Source: Betaproteobacteria bacterium
GTDB lineage: Bacteria > Pseudomonadota > Gammaproteobacteria > Burkholderiales > SHXO01
Assembly (NCBI GenBank): GCA_025356655.1
Contig: JANXRW010000019.1
Coordinates: 1 to 64,000, forward strand
Reading direction: 5' to 3'
DNA length: 64,000 nucleotides
The position numbers were made by a program, and so were the translations under genes. Positions 52,887 to 63,588 of the stretch are shown here, piece after piece. Numbering within the stretch: position 1 is the first letter of the stretch; each line of letters begins with the position of its first letter. Under the pieces are notes generated by a model. It saw only the letters and a list, made by a program, of their open reading frames with translations. It was not told the DNA's origin and did no database searches.

Positions 52887-55547
52887 TCAGACCGTGGGAG
52901 GATAGGGCTTCGCGGGATCGATGCCGTACTTGCGGATGGCTTCGGTGACGACGCTGGCGGCGACCTTTCCCTCGTCGGCGAGGGACTTCAAGGCCGCTAC
53001 CGTGACGAAGTACCGGTCCACCTCAAAAAACCGCCGCAGCGAGGTGCGCAGGTCCGAACGGCCGAAGCCGTCGGTGCCGAGCACGCGATAGCTGCGCTTG
53101 ATGAAAGGGCGAATTTGGTCAGCGAAGGCCCGCATGTAGTCGGTCGCCGCGATCACGGGACCCACGCGCCCTTCTAGACACTTTTCCACGTAGCTCTGGC
53201 GTGCAGGCTGTTCGGGATGGAGCAAATTCCAGCGCTCTACCTCCAGCCCTTCGCGGCGCAGTTCGTTGAAGCTCGGGCAACTCCACACGTCGCCCTGGAC
53301 CCCGAAATCCTGGGCCAGGAGTACCTGTGCGGCCAACACCTCGCGCAGGATCGTCCCGCTGCCCAACAGTTGCACGACCGGGCCCTTCGCCCCGACCGAC
53401 GCCGGAGCAAACAGGTACATGCCCTTCAGGATCCCTGCCTCCACGCCCTCTGGCATGGCCGGATGGGTGTAGTTCTCGTTCATGATCGTGATGTAGTAGA
53501 AGACGTCCTCCTGCTCGGCGTACATCCGCCGCATCCCGTCCTGAACGATGACCGCCAGTTCGAAGGCATAAGTCGGATCGTAGGTGACGCAGTTGGGGAT
53601 GGTCGACGCCAGCAGGTGGCTGTGTCCATCCTCGTGCTGCAGCCCCTCACCGTTTAGCGTCGTGCGCCCAGCGGTGCCGCCCATGAGGAAACCACGCGCG
53701 CGACTGTCCCCGGCCGCCCAGGCCAGGTCGCCCACGCGCTGGAACCCGAACATGGAATAGAACATGAAGAAGGGGATCATCGACACGCCATGCGTACTGT
53801 AGGCGGTGGCAGCCGCGATCCAGGAAGACATGGCGCCGGGCTCGTTGATCCCTTCCTGCAGGATCTGGCCGCTCTTGTCCTCCTTGTAATACATCAGTTG
53901 GTCGGCGTCCTCGGGTTGGTAGAGCTGGCCCACGGAGGAGTAAATGCCCAACTGGCGGAACATGCCTTCCATCCCGAAGGTGCGCGACTCGTCGGGAATG
54001 ATGGGGACCACGAACTTGCCGATGCGCTTGTCGCGGATGATGATGTTGAGCACCCGCACGAAGGCCATGGTGGTGGACAACTCGCGGTCCTCGCTGCTTT
54101 TGAGCAAGGGCTCGAAGGCGGAGAGTTCGGGAATTTCCATGGGCTGCGCGTTACGCCGACGCTGGGGCAAAGAGCCCCCCATGGCCTCCACGCGCGAGCG
54201 CAGATAGCGCATCTCGGGGCTGTCCTCCGGTGGCCGGTAGAACGGAACCTCCTCGAGTTTGTCGTCTGCGATGGGTATGGCGAAGCGGTCGCGGAAGGAA
54301 CGGATGGAGGAGGTGCCCATCTTCTTCTGCTGATGGGTAATGTTCTGCCCCTCTCCCGACTCACCCATCCCGTAGCCTTTGATGGTCTTCGCCAGGATAA
54401 CCGTGGGCTGACCTTTGTGGGCGACGGCGGCCGCGTAGGCGGCAAACAGCTTGTGCGGGTCATGGCCACCGCGGTTGAGCCGCCAGATGTCATCGTCGGA
54501 CATGTTGGCGACCATGGCGGCCAGCTCCGGGTACTTGCCGAAGAAATGCTTGCGCACGTAAGCGCCGTCGCGAGATTTGTAGACTTGGTACTCACCGTCC
54601 ACAGCCTCTTCCATGCGGCGCTGCAACAGCCCATCCTTGTCACGGGCGAGGAGCGGATCCCAGTACCCTCCCCAGATGACCTTGATGACATTCCAGCCCG
54701 CCCCGCGGAAGTCCCCTTCGAGCTCCTGGATGATCTTGCCGTTACCACGCACCGGGCCGTCCAGGCGTTGCAGGTTGCAGTTCACCACGAAGACCAAGTT
54801 GTCCAAACGCTCTCGGGACGCGAGCGCGATAGCGCCCAGGGACTCCGGCTCGTCCATCTCGCCGTCGCCCATGAACGCCCAGACCTTGCGTCCGTCGGTG
54901 TCGAGTACGCCGCGATCGCGCAGGTACTTCATGAAACGCGCCTGATAGATGGCCGTGAGCGGTCCGAGTCCCATGGACACGGTAGGGAACTGCCAGAAGC
55001 TGGGCATCAACCAGGGGTGAGGGTAGGACGACAAGCCCTGACCGTCGACTTCTTTGCGGAAGTTCTCCAGCTGCTGTTCGCTGATGCGGCCCTCGAGGAA
55101 GGCGCGCGCGTAGATGCCGGGGGCGGAGTGCCCCTGCATGTAGATCAGGTCACCGCCGTGCTTGTCTGAGGGCGCGTGCCAGAAGTGGTTGAAGCCCACG
55201 TCATAGAGTGTAGCCGCCGATGCGAAGCTGGCAATGTGCCCGCCGAGGTCCGAGGAAACCTTATTGGCGCGCACCACCATCGCCATGGCATTCCAGCGCA
55301 CGAGCGAGCGGATGCGATGCTCGAGCTCGAAGTCGCCATCCGCACGACGCTCCTGGCCGACGGGGATGGTGTTGATGTAGGCGGTGTTGGCGCTGTAGGG
55401 CAGGTAGGCACCGCCGCGGCGCGCCTTGTCGATCAGTTTCTCAAGCAGATAGTGCGCCCGCTGGGGCCCCTCGACCGCCAGTACGCCCTCGAGCGCTTCG
55501 ACCCATTCCTGGGTTTCCTGTGGATCGGTATCCGGCAATTCAGCCAT
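52887..55547 (-). CDS. aceE: Pyruvate dehydrogenase E1 component (homodimeric type)
   Basis: [39 protein letters not shown]...[19 protein letters not shown]...[13 protein letters not shown]. Confidence 0.96.
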   Translation of the reverse strand: MAELPDTDPQETQEWVEALEGVLAVEGPQRAHYLLEKLIDKARRGGAYLPYSANTAYINTIPVGQERRADGDFELEHRIRSLVRWNAMAMVVRANKVSSDLGGHIASFASAATLYDVGFNHFWHAPSDKHGGDLIYMQGHSAPGIYARAFLEGRISEQQLENFRKEVDGQGLSSYPHPWLMPSFWQFPTVSMGLGPLTAIYQARFMKYLRDRGVLDTDGRKVWAFMGDGEMDEPESLGAIALASRERLDNLVFVVNCNLQRLDGPVRGNGKIIQELEGDFRGAGWNVIKVIWGGYWDPLLARDKDGLLQRRMEEAVDGEYQVYKSRDGAYVRKHFFGKYPELAAMVANMSDDDIWRLNRGGHDPHKLFAAYAAAVAHKGQPTVILAKTIKGYGMGESGEGQNITHQQKKMGTSSIRSFRDRFAIPIADDKLEEVPFYRPPEDSPEMRYLRSRVEAMGGSLPQRRRNAQPMEIPELSAFEPLLKSSEDRELSTTMAFVRVLNIIIRDKRIGKFVVPIIPDESRTFGMEGMFRQLGIYSSVGQLYQPEDADQLMYYKEDKSGQILQEGINEPGAMSSWIAAATAYSTHGVSMIPFFMFYSMFGFQRVGDLAWAAGDSRARGFLMGGTAGRTTLNGEGLQHEDGHSHLLASTIPNCVTYDPTYAFELAVIVQDGMRRMYAEQEDVFYYITIMNENYTHPAMPEGVEAGILKGMYLFAPASVGAKGPVVQLLGSGTILREVLAAQVLLAQDFGVQGDVWSCPSFNELRREGLEVERWNLLHPEQPARQSYVEKCLEGRVGPVIAATDYMRAFADQIRPFIKRSYRVLGTDGFGRSDLRTSLRRFFEVDRYFVTVAALKSLADEGKVAASVVTEAIRKYGIDPAKPYPPTV

Positions 55548-55694
55548 CGGAAGCCTTTGTGAGGTTGATGGGGAGGCGTCTGGGCGGCACTTCTCGTGCG
55601 TGCGCAGGCCACGCCAAGTATAACAGCGAAGCCTGCGCAACCGCAGCGCCGGTGGGGCGCAGGGACACCCCGGGCAAGCCTCCCGCCGGCGGTC

Positions 55695-56870
55695 TCAGAT
55701 ACGCTCGACGATCGTGCAGGTGGCTTGGCCGTGGCCGATGCACATGGCCTGCAGGCCGAACTGTCCACCCGTACGCTCCAGGCCCGCGAGCATCTTAGCC
55801 ATCAGCCCGGCACCCGTGGCGCCCAGCGGATGGCCGTGGGCGATGGCGCCGCCCCAGGGATTCACGCGGTCCAGATCAGCGCCCGTCTCGCGCGCCCAAG
55901 CCAGCACCACACAGGCGAAGGCCTCATTCACCTCGAACCAATCGATATCGGTGATGGCGAGCCCCGCTTTCTTTAGCGCCCGCTCCGTGGCGGGTATGAC
56001 GCCGGTGAGTTGCAGCGTGGGGTCGGACCCCACCACCACCCGGGCCCGGAACCGCGCCCGCGCGCGCAGGCCATCGGCGGCGGCACGTTCCCGGTTTCCC
56101 ACCAGCACCGCGGAGGCGCCGTCGGAGATCTGGCTTGCATTAGCCGCCGTGACCACCCCGTTGCCCTCGGGACGAAAGACGGTTTTGAGGCTACGCATGC
56201 GATCCTCGTCCAACGCCGAGCGCACGCCCTCGTCCTTCTCAAGGATGATTGGCCGGGACTCCGGGCTCAAGCCCGGGATGGGGATGAGTTCGCTGTTCCA
56301 CCCCTCCTGCTGAGCCGCGTGGGCCTTGTGGTGGCTGTCGCGAGCGAACTCGTCGAGTTCTTCCCGGCCGATGCCCCAGCGCTCGGCGATACGCTCGGCG
56401 CTCTCCCCCTGGTGAATGATTTCGTGGCGCCGGAAGAGTTCGGGGTTGAGCCGCTCGAAACCAATTACCGCCGGGTCTCCCAGGCTCAGGTCAGTGAACA
56501 TGGGCACGCGGGTCATGCTCTCTACGCCAGAGGCCAGCACGTAGTCCATGTCGCCCGCCGCCACGGCCTGCGCCGCGAAGTGCACCGCCTGCTGGCTCGA
56601 ACCACACATGCGGGTGAGCGATACGCCCGGCACGCTGACGGGAAACCCGGCGAGCAGCACGCCCAGACGGCCAGGGTTGGCCCCCTGCTCACCGGCCAGG
56701 GTCACGGTGCCGTCGATTACATCCTCGATCTTGTGGGGGTCCAGGCCCGCTCGGTGGACGACGCCGCGCAGGGCGTGGGCAAGCAGACTGTCCGGGCGCG
56801 TGTCGCGAAGGGCGCCACCGCGGCGGCCAAAGGGTGTGCGCACGGCTTCGAGGATCACGGCTTCTGACAT
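55695..56870 (-). CDS. Acetyl-CoA acetyltransferase / thiolase
   Basis: [36 protein letters not shown]; active-site [49 protein letters not shown]. Confidence 0.92.
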   Translation of the reverse strand: MSEAVILEAVRTPFGRRGGALRDTRPDSLLAHALRGVVHRAGLDPHKIEDVIDGTVTLAGEQGANPGRLGVLLAGFPVSVPGVSLTRMCGSSQQAVHFAAQAVAAGDMDYVLASGVESMTRVPMFTDLSLGDPAVIGFERLNPELFRRHEIIHQGESAERIAERWGIGREELDEFARDSHHKAHAAQQEGWNSELIPIPGLSPESRPIILEKDEGVRSALDEDRMRSLKTVFRPEGNGVVTAANASQISDGASAVLVGNRERAAADGLRARARFRARVVVGSDPTLQLTGVIPATERALKKAGLAITDIDWFEVNEAFACVVLAWARETGADLDRVNPWGGAIAHGHPLGATGAGLMAKMLAGLERTGGQFGLQAMCIGHGQATCTIVERI

Positions 56871-56963
56871 GGCAATCTCCACGGTAACGAGGTGGCACCG
56901 GCACCGCCGGCTTTGGATCGGGGGAAAGGGTCTGGCCGCAGAGAGTGCCTGGGACCGGGCGGT

Positions 56964-58100
56964 TCAGCGGCGGGCGAGTTCACGGGCAATGATGTTGCGC
57001 TGGATCTCACTGGTGCCCTCGTAGATCTGCAGGACCTTGGCGTCCCGGAAGAGCTTCTCCAGCGGCAGGTCGGTGCTGTAACCCATACCCCCGAAAACTT
57101 GTATCGCCTCGGTGGCACAGAACATGGCGCTATCGGCGGCGAAGAGTTTCGCGCTGGCGGCTTGCAAGGTGTTGGGGCGGCCCTGGTCGAGCGAGCGCGC
57201 CGCCTGCCGCACCAACAGGCGGGAAGCCTCCACGCGCACGGCCATGTCGGCTAGCTTATGACCGATGGCCTGGTGCTCGATGATCGGACGGCCCATGCTG
57301 TGGCGCTGACGTGCGTAGGCCACCGCCTCATCCAGCGCCCGGGTGGCCAAGCCGAGCGCCAGGGCAGCCACCATGGGCCGCGAGCGGTCGAACACCTGCA
57401 TGGCAATCAGAAAACCCTGGCCCTCCTCGCCAATGAGCCGCTCGGCCGGCACCTCGACTTGGTCCAGAAAAACCTCGGATGCGGGAGCCGCCCGCTGTCC
57501 GAGCTTTCCCAAGGCCGGTCCCACGCGCAGACCGGGCAAGTCGCGTTGGAGTAAAAAGGCGCTGATGCCGCGGCGGCCGGCAGCGGGATCGGTCTTGGCG
57601 AAGAGCACGAAGAAATCCGCCAGCGGAGCATTGGAGATCCACAGCTTCGATCCGTCGAGGACATACCCTTTGCCGGTGCGCCGGGCGCGGGTGGCGATAG
57701 CGCCCACGTCCGATCCGGCTCCCGGCTCGGTCAGCGCGTAGGCCCCCCACTGGCCAGCCAGGAGCCGGCCGAAGACCTCGCTTTTCTGCTGCGGGCTTCC
57801 CGCGCAGTGGAACACGTCGGCGACGATGGCGTTGATGCCCAGCGCCCCGGTGATACCCGCGCAGGCCCAGCCGAATTCCTCGGTGACCAGGGCCAGTTCC
57901 TCCGCACCCAAACCCAGACCACCCTGTGCCACCGGCACGGTGAGGTTGACCAGTCCCAGTTCACGCAGCCGCGGCGCCAACTCCAGCGGGAAGCGGGCCT
58001 CGCGGTCACAGGCTGCGGCCAGGGGTTGGATCTCGCGGCGCGAGAATTCGCGCGCGAGCCCCTGGATCAAGTCGCGCTCGTCCGCGCTCGCCGCACTCAT
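56964..58100 (-). CDS. Acyl-CoA dehydrogenase
   Basis: GAYALTEPGAGSDVGAIATRARRTGKGYVLDGSKLWISNAPLADFFVLFAKTD...QVFGGMGYSTDLPLEKLFRDAKVLQIYEGTSEIQRNIIAREL. Confidence 0.93.
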   Translation of the reverse strand: MSAASADERDLIQGLAREFSRREIQPLAAACDREARFPLELAPRLRELGLVNLTVPVAQGGLGLGAEELALVTEEFGWACAGITGALGINAIVADVFHCAGSPQQKSEVFGRLLAGQWGAYALTEPGAGSDVGAIATRARRTGKGYVLDGSKLWISNAPLADFFVLFAKTDPAAGRRGISAFLLQRDLPGLRVGPALGKLGQRAAPASEVFLDQVEVPAERLIGEEGQGFLIAMQVFDRSRPMVAALALGLATRALDEAVAYARQRHSMGRPIIEHQAIGHKLADMAVRVEASRLLVRQAARSLDQGRPNTLQAASAKLFAADSAMFCATEAIQVFGGMGYSTDLPLEKLFRDAKVLQIYEGTSEIQRNIIARELARR

Positions 58101-58149
58101 CGGTCCCGGCCCCGTGCCACGGCAAAGGTCAAGCATGCACGGGTGCGCG

Positions 58150-59772
58150 TCAAGCGGCCGGTTCCCAGGACCAATCGCGGAACTGATCCCGCAGGCGGGA
58201 CTTCAAGAACTTGCCCGTTGAGGTACGCGGGATGGCGTCGACGAACACGAAGGCGTCCGGAATCGCCCACCGAGCGAACCGCCCCTCGAGGAAGGCGCGC
58301 AGTTCCTCGGCCGAAACGGAGGCGCCGGATTTAGGCACCACCACCGCGAGGGGGCGCTCGGACCACTTCGGATGGGCCACGGCGATCACCGCGGACTCCG
58401 CCACGGCGGGGTGCCCCATGATGGCGTTCTCCAAGTCCACCGAACTGATCCATTCTCCCCCCGATTTGATGAGGTCCTTGGTGCGGTCCGTGATCTTCAC
58501 GAAACCCAGTGGCTGGACCGCCGCCACATCGCCCGTGCGCAACCAGCCGTCAGCAGTGAAACTGTCCTCGGAGTGGGGCAGATCGTGATAGCTCCCGGTG
58601 ATCCAGGGACCGTGCACCTGGATCTCCCCCACGGACTTACCATCCCAGGGCTGCTCGCCCGCGTCGCCAACGATGCGTAGGTCCACCAGCGGCAGGGGAT
58701 AGCCCTGGGAGGCCATGGTGGCGAAGCGTTCATCCTCGGTGATATCCGGCTGCAACTGGGTGGTCTTCGCGATGGTGGCAATGGGAGAGGTCTCCGTCAT
58801 GCCCCAACCCTGGATAATTTCGATACCGAACCCATCGAAGGCCCGGATCAAGCTCTCCGGGACAGCGGCCCCGCCCACGGTGAGACGCATCCCTGCCAGA
58901 CAACGCCAACGCTCGCGGTCGCGCGCGATCACCTGCGCCATGCCCAGCCAGATGGTAGGCACACCGCAACTCACCGTGACCTTCTCCGACTCGAACAGGG
59001 GCAGGAGGTCATCGGGATGGAGGTAGGGTCCCGGAAAAACCAGCTTGCACCCGATCATGGCGGCGGCGTAGGGTATGCCCCAGGCATTGGCATGGAACAT
59101 GGGGACCACGGGCAGCATGACATCCTTGCCGGACATGTCGACGGCATCGGGGAGGCACTGCACGAGCGAGTGCAGGACCTGCGATCGATGGGAATACACC
59201 ACGCCCTTGGGTCTGCCCGTAGTGCCCGAGGTGTAGCACATAGCCACTGGGTCGTTCTCGTCCATCTCCGGGTAATCCCAGTCGCCCGTGGCCGTGGCCA
59301 GAAAATCCTCGTAGTTCAGATAACCCTCAGGGACCGGCTTGCCTGTGAGCGGCACGACAATCACCCGCTCGATGCGGGTCTGTGCCTTGAACTGCTCGAA
59401 CAATGGGAGCAGCACGTCGTCGACGATGATGACCCGGTCCTGCGCGTGGTTGGCGATGTACCCAATGTCCTCGGGCGCCAGGCGCAGATTCAAGGTGTGC
59501 ATGACGCCGCCGGAGGCAATCACGCCAAAATAGGTCTCGAAGTGCGCGTAGTGGTTCCACATGAGGGTGGCGACACGATCACCCTTGCGCAAACCAGCCC
59601 CTTCCAGGGCCTCAGCCAGCAGCCTCGAGCGGCGGTAGAACTCGCCGTAGTTGCTGCGATGGAGGGACTTGTCCGGGAGTCGCGAGACGATCTCGACACC
59701 GGCGAACAGGCGACCCGCTCGCTCCAGAAAATGGCACAGGTTCAACGGAACCTGCATCATGGTGGACCGCAT
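58150..59772 (-). CDS. AMP-dependent fatty acyl-CoA synthetase/ligase
   Basis: AMCYTSGTTGRPKGVVYSHRS; GWGMTETSP; WLRTGDVAAVQPLGFVKITDRTKDLIKSGGEWISSVDLENAI; RTSTGKFLK. Confidence 0.93.
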   Translation of the reverse strand: MRSTMMQVPLNLCHFLERAGRLFAGVEIVSRLPDKSLHRSNYGEFYRRSRLLAEALEGAGLRKGDRVATLMWNHYAHFETYFGVIASGGVMHTLNLRLAPEDIGYIANHAQDRVIIVDDVLLPLFEQFKAQTRIERVIVVPLTGKPVPEGYLNYEDFLATATGDWDYPEMDENDPVAMCYTSGTTGRPKGVVYSHRSQVLHSLVQCLPDAVDMSGKDVMLPVVPMFHANAWGIPYAAAMIGCKLVFPGPYLHPDDLLPLFESEKVTVSCGVPTIWLGMAQVIARDRERWRCLAGMRLTVGGAAVPESLIRAFDGFGIEIIQGWGMTETSPIATIAKTTQLQPDITEDERFATMASQGYPLPLVDLRIVGDAGEQPWDGKSVGEIQVHGPWITGSYHDLPHSEDSFTADGWLRTGDVAAVQPLGFVKITDRTKDLIKSGGEWISSVDLENAIMGHPAVAESAVIAVAHPKWSERPLAVVVPKSGASVSAEELRAFLEGRFARWAIPDAFVFVDAIPRTSTGKFLKSRLRDQFRDWSWEPAA

Positions 59773-59871
59773 GTCACTCCCCCTTTTGCGATTGTTCTGC
59801 TTATTCTGATCCCGCGCTTGCCTCTATGTTGCCTCATTTCCGGGGCGCCGTTGCACCGTCCCAATAACGGC

Positions 59872-60150
59872 TCAGGGAGCCGGGGAATAGGCCTGCTCGA
59901 ACTCCTGCACCTCCGCTTCGGAAACCTCGGGACCCGTGAGGCCCCAGCGCTCCTCATCCACCCAGTCCGGCGCGGTGGCGACCCACTCGGGGCCGCCATT
60001 GGCGGCAAGCCAGGCGCAGAGCGTTTCGCAGTCGAGCGCCGACCCACTGTGCTCGTGGCCGAGCACTTCCGCGACCTCGTCCCACAGAAGGGAAACCACG
60101 ATGTTCGTGGTGGCGCCACGGCGGCGCAGTCCGATGGTTACTTCAGGCAT
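59872..60150 (-). CDS. Small hypothetical protein
   Basis: MPEVTIGLRRRGATTNIVVSLLWDEVAEVLGHEHSGSALDCETLCAWLAANGGPEWVATAPDW...; no family recognised. Confidence 0.5.
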   Translation of the reverse strand: MPEVTIGLRRRGATTNIVVSLLWDEVAEVLGHEHSGSALDCETLCAWLAANGGPEWVATAPDWVDEERWGLTGPEVSEAEVQEFEQAYSPAP

Positions 60151-60549
60151 GTTCCGACTCCCGGAGTTCAGCGCCCACAGGTTCAGGGCAATTTTGGCTG
60201 GGGCACTCTGGTAGCGCCCATGCGGGCATTTTGCCCGACGCCCAGGCGCTGCGGGAGGAGCCACGACCCGGGCCGGTGCGGGTCAACAGCTTCGCCGCTC
60301 AAGCCCTGGCGGGGCGGCGAGGGGGCGGGCGGACCCTCCGCCACGAGTGGCGCGTCATGGGTTGGGCGGCGCCTGCAAGAGGCCCGGATGGCGGGACCAG
60401 ATGGCGGAAGTAGGCCGTTTCAGCGTTGGGGAACACCAGGGCTTCGTGCGCGTGGGCCGAGGACTCGAGAAGCTCACGCATGACCAAGCACGCCCTGTAG
60501 GGAAGGGAAAGCGACCCCAGCGCAACGCGCCGGCGACTCGCCCCGCGCA

Positions 60550-61803
60550 TTACTCGAAGCTTCGGCGGTCCTCGATCAGGCGGCCGTCGGCCGGAAGGCT
60601 CTGCGGCGGTACGAACTCCACCTCGCCGCGCAGCTTGGTCAGGTCGCGCAGCGTGGTGGCCAGGGCATCGCTGACGCCCACGCTCCCCTGGGCGGTCTCG
60701 CACAGCAGGCGCATTCGGTCGTTGCCCTGGGCATCATGCTCAATGACCAAGCGCGCCTTGACGACCTCGGGATAGCGCCGCAGCACCTCGGAGAGTTGGA
60801 AGGGATGGACGAACATGCCTCGCACCTTGGCCGCTTGGTCGGCACGCCCCATCCAGCCTCGGATGCGTCGGTTCGTCCGCCCGCAGGGACTCGGGCCGGG
60901 CAACTCCGCCGACAGGTCGCCGGTGGAGAAGCGGATCAGTGGATATTCCGCGGTGAGCGTCGTCACCACTACCTCGCCCGGCTCCCCGGGTGCCACCGGC
61001 TGGGTACCGCCGGGCTCCAGGATCTCCACCAGGATGCCTTCGTCGACGACCAGTCCTTCGCGCGCCGGCGTCTCGTAGGCGATTAGCCCGAGATCAGCAG
61101 TGCCGTAGCTCTGGTAGGCGACTACCCCGCGTTGCGCCAGGAACTCGCGCGTGGCCGGAAGGAAGGCTTCACCACTCACGGCCGCCTTGGTGAGGCTGCT
61201 CGTGTCGCGCCCGGCCTCCTCGCCCTTCTCAAGCAGCAGACGCAGGAAGGAAGGGGTGCCGGCATAGGCCACCGGGCGAAGGTGGGCGATGGCCTCGAGC
61301 TGCAGTTCCGTCTGCCCCACGCCGGCAGGGAACACCGGGCATCCCAGGGCCTGGGCTGCGGAATCGAACATGAAGCCCGCGGGTGTGAAGTGGTAGGAAA
61401 AAGTGTTGTAGACCAGGTCACCGGCGCGAAACCCCGCGGCGTAGAGCGCACGGGCCATGCCCCAGAAGTCGGCCCGTGCGCCCTGGGGTTCGTAGATCGG
61501 ACCCGGCGAGGAGAACACCCGTGCCATGCGCGCAAGTGGCCGGGCAGCGAAACCGCCGAAAGGGGGCTCCTCCCGCTGTAGGCGATGAAGATCTGCCTTG
61601 CGGGTAACGGGGAGCCGCGCCAGGGCTTCACGGCTATCGACGGGCGCATCCCCGATGTCGGCCAGCAGCCGCTTGAAATAGGGCGCTTCGCGCCGGGCGT
61701 GGCCGATTTGATCGGCCAGGGCACGCAGAAGGGCGCGCTCGCGCACCTCCTGCGGCCGGGTCTCGAGATCATCGAGGAAAGACTTCATCGCGTCGGGGTT
61801 CAT
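60550..61803 (-). CDS. Phenylacetate-CoA ligase (PaaK)-like protein
   Basis: ALADQIGHARREAPYFKRLLAD...LPVTRKADL...PLIRFSTGDLSAELPGPSPCGRTNRRIRGWMGRADQAAKVRGMFVHPFQLSEVL. Confidence 0.85.
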   Translation of the reverse strand: MNPDAMKSFLDDLETRPQEVRERALLRALADQIGHARREAPYFKRLLADIGDAPVDSREALARLPVTRKADLHRLQREEPPFGGFAARPLARMARVFSSPGPIYEPQGARADFWGMARALYAAGFRAGDLVYNTFSYHFTPAGFMFDSAAQALGCPVFPAGVGQTELQLEAIAHLRPVAYAGTPSFLRLLLEKGEEAGRDTSSLTKAAVSGEAFLPATREFLAQRGVVAYQSYGTADLGLIAYETPAREGLVVDEGILVEILEPGGTQPVAPGEPGEVVVTTLTAEYPLIRFSTGDLSAELPGPSPCGRTNRRIRGWMGRADQAAKVRGMFVHPFQLSEVLRRYPEVVKARLVIEHDAQGNDRMRLLCETAQGSVGVSDALATTLRDLTKLRGEVEFVPPQSLPADGRLIEDRRSFE

Positions 61804-62242
61804 TAGCACTGCTCTAAGGCTGCCTGAAGTAGGAAAAAGCCGACCACCCAAGGGGGAATGCTACCGTTTTCGGGTTTCATCCAAGCGAAGGCAGCCAGCC
61901 GAATGATCCTAACAGAATAGCGGTGCTGTTCAAGCCGGCCAGAGGTCAGCGCAGCAATTCGCCCGGTGACCCCGAGCCCCGGCGAACGGGTAATCCCAGG
62001 GCTGTTTGACCGAACGGTGGAAGTCCAGCATCGCCCGGGTAGATCGACGGGCGCTCGCAGGGTGCCTCCCCTCAACGCCCAAAACTTCCCGCGTGCCGAG
62101 CATCTACCGGCCAGCGTTCCTCGCGGATCACCCGGCGAAGCGTGGATTTAGTCTTTTCGCCCGTCATAGCCCAGCGAAGCGCCTGATTCCTACGCGTCGG
62201 GTCGCCACCTACCCCGCCCTTGGCCTTGAAGAACACTCCGAC

Positions 62243-62426
62243 GCGTTCAACACCGTATCCAGCGAAGCGCATCGCGCCTTGAAGGTCCGCGCGACCCGGA
62301 GGCCGGCTGCGGATCGGTACAGCCTTGTCGGCGATAATAGAAGGATACGGCGTCACCGAAGGCGATATCGAGGCCCTTGAACAGGTCCGCGATAGGCGTC
62401 CCGCCGAGCCGAACCGCGTCGCATGA
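62243..62426 (+). pseudogene. FitA/VapB-like antitoxin remnant
   Basis: N-terminal piece NTVSSEAHRALKVRATRR and, in another frame, C-terminal piece ALSAIIEGYGVTEGDIEALEQVRDRRPAEPNRVA*; TGA overlaps the next ATG (ATGA). Confidence 0.5.
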
Positions 62427-62620
62427 TCCGGCTTCACACCCATGTCGTCTCGGAGGCGATGGCGCGCGAACCGAATCCTAGGGTGAACACCGGGCTCGAC
62501 GCTCAGGCAGCCGAGACGTTGTTCCTCTCCAGCATCACCTTAGGCCGAACTTTTGTTCGGCATCGGAACTTTGCCAGCCGGCAATGGAGTTCCGCCACGG
62601 GCGTGGAGATCAGGTGAAGT
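62423..62620 (+). pseudogene. FitB/VapC-like PIN-domain toxin remnant, frameshifted
   Basis: MIRLHTHVVSEAMAREPNPRVNTGLDAQAAETLFLSSITLG, continuing in a shifted frame as AELLFGIGTLPAGNG. Resembles MIVLDTNVVSEAMKPEPNPAVRAWLDAQAAETLYLSSVTLAELLFGIGALPAG. Confidence 0.6.
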
Positions 62621-62736
62621 CCGCCTTCTGTTTCCGTGCGGCCGCTCGTCACGATGCCGGGCGCAACCGGCGGCAACCACCCTGTACTGCCTGGCCTAGC
62701 GATTTCTCGCAAATGCGCATCGCGGGAGTTTGGGCT

Positions 62737-63540
62737 TCAGGCAAGCCAGCGCTTGCGCCGACGATAGGATTTGACGTCACGGAAGCTGGTACGCCCCGTG
62801 GAAGACATGCCGAGATAGAACTCCTTCACGTCCTCATTGGCCGCCAGTTCCGCCGCCGGGCCCTCCATGACCACGCGACCGTTTTCCAGGATGTAGCCAG
62901 CATCGGCATATTTGAGGGCCACGTTGGTGTTCTGTTCAGCGAGAAGGAAGCTCACTTCCTCGCGCTGGTTGAGTTCGCGAACGATCTCGAAGATCTCCGC
63001 CACGACCTGCGGGGCTAGGCCCATGGAGGGCTCATCGAGCAGGATCATTCTTGGTTGCGCCATGAGCGCCCGGCCAATGGCGGTCATCTGCTGCTCCCCG
63101 CCCGACGTATACCCTGCCTGGCTGCGACGACGCACTTTAAGCCGGGGAAAGTAGTGATAGACGCGCTCCAGGTCCGTCTTCAACTGGGCCCGGGTGATGC
63201 TTCGCGTGTAGGCCCCCGTGAGGAGGTTCTCCTCCACGCTCAGGTGGCCGAAGCAATGCCGGCCCTCCATGACCTGAATCACCCCCCTGCGCACGAGGTC
63301 GTTGGGGGTGAGCCGGTCGACGCGCTCGCCCTTGAACTCGATGGAGCCCTTGGTCACGTCCCCGCGTTCGGCGCGCAGGAGGTTGGACACCGCTTTCAAG
63401 GTGGTGGTCTTGCCGGCTCCGTTGGCCCCCAGCAGTGCCACGATGTGCCCCTTGGGGACCGCCAGGGACACCCCCTTGAGCACCAAAATGACGTGGTCGT
63501 AGATGACCTCGATGTTGTTGAGCGAAAGCAGCTTATCCAT
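62737..63540 (-). CDS. livF: Branched-chain amino acid-type ABC transporter ATP-binding protein
   Basis: Walker A LLGANGAGKTTTLKAVSNLL, SGGEQQMTAIGRALMAQPRMILLDEPSMGLAPQVV, LLAEQNTNVALKYADAGYILENGRVVMEGPAAEL. Confidence 0.92.
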   Translation of the reverse strand: MDKLLSLNNIEVIYDHVILVLKGVSLAVPKGHIVALLGANGAGKTTTLKAVSNLLRAERGDVTKGSIEFKGERVDRLTPNDLVRRGVIQVMEGRHCFGHLSVEENLLTGAYTRSITRAQLKTDLERVYHYFPRLKVRRRSQAGYTSGGEQQMTAIGRALMAQPRMILLDEPSMGLAPQVVAEIFEIVRELNQREEVSFLLAEQNTNVALKYADAGYILENGRVVMEGPAAELAANEDVKEFYLGMSSTGRTSFRDVKSYRRRKRWLA

Positions 63541-63588
63541 GGGGTTGGGGCCAAAAGAGGCGGCGTGCGGGCAGTTCCGCGCGGGTGC

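Noticed and set aside
53790-55169. 459-aa plus-strand ORF antisense to aceE
   Set aside because: Antisense to a highly conserved pyruvate dehydrogenase gene; no independent support.
60299-60703. 134-aa minus-strand ORF downstream of the PaaK-like gene
   Set aside because: Overlaps the PaaK-like gene end, Arg/Pro-rich, no recognisable family; probably non-coding.
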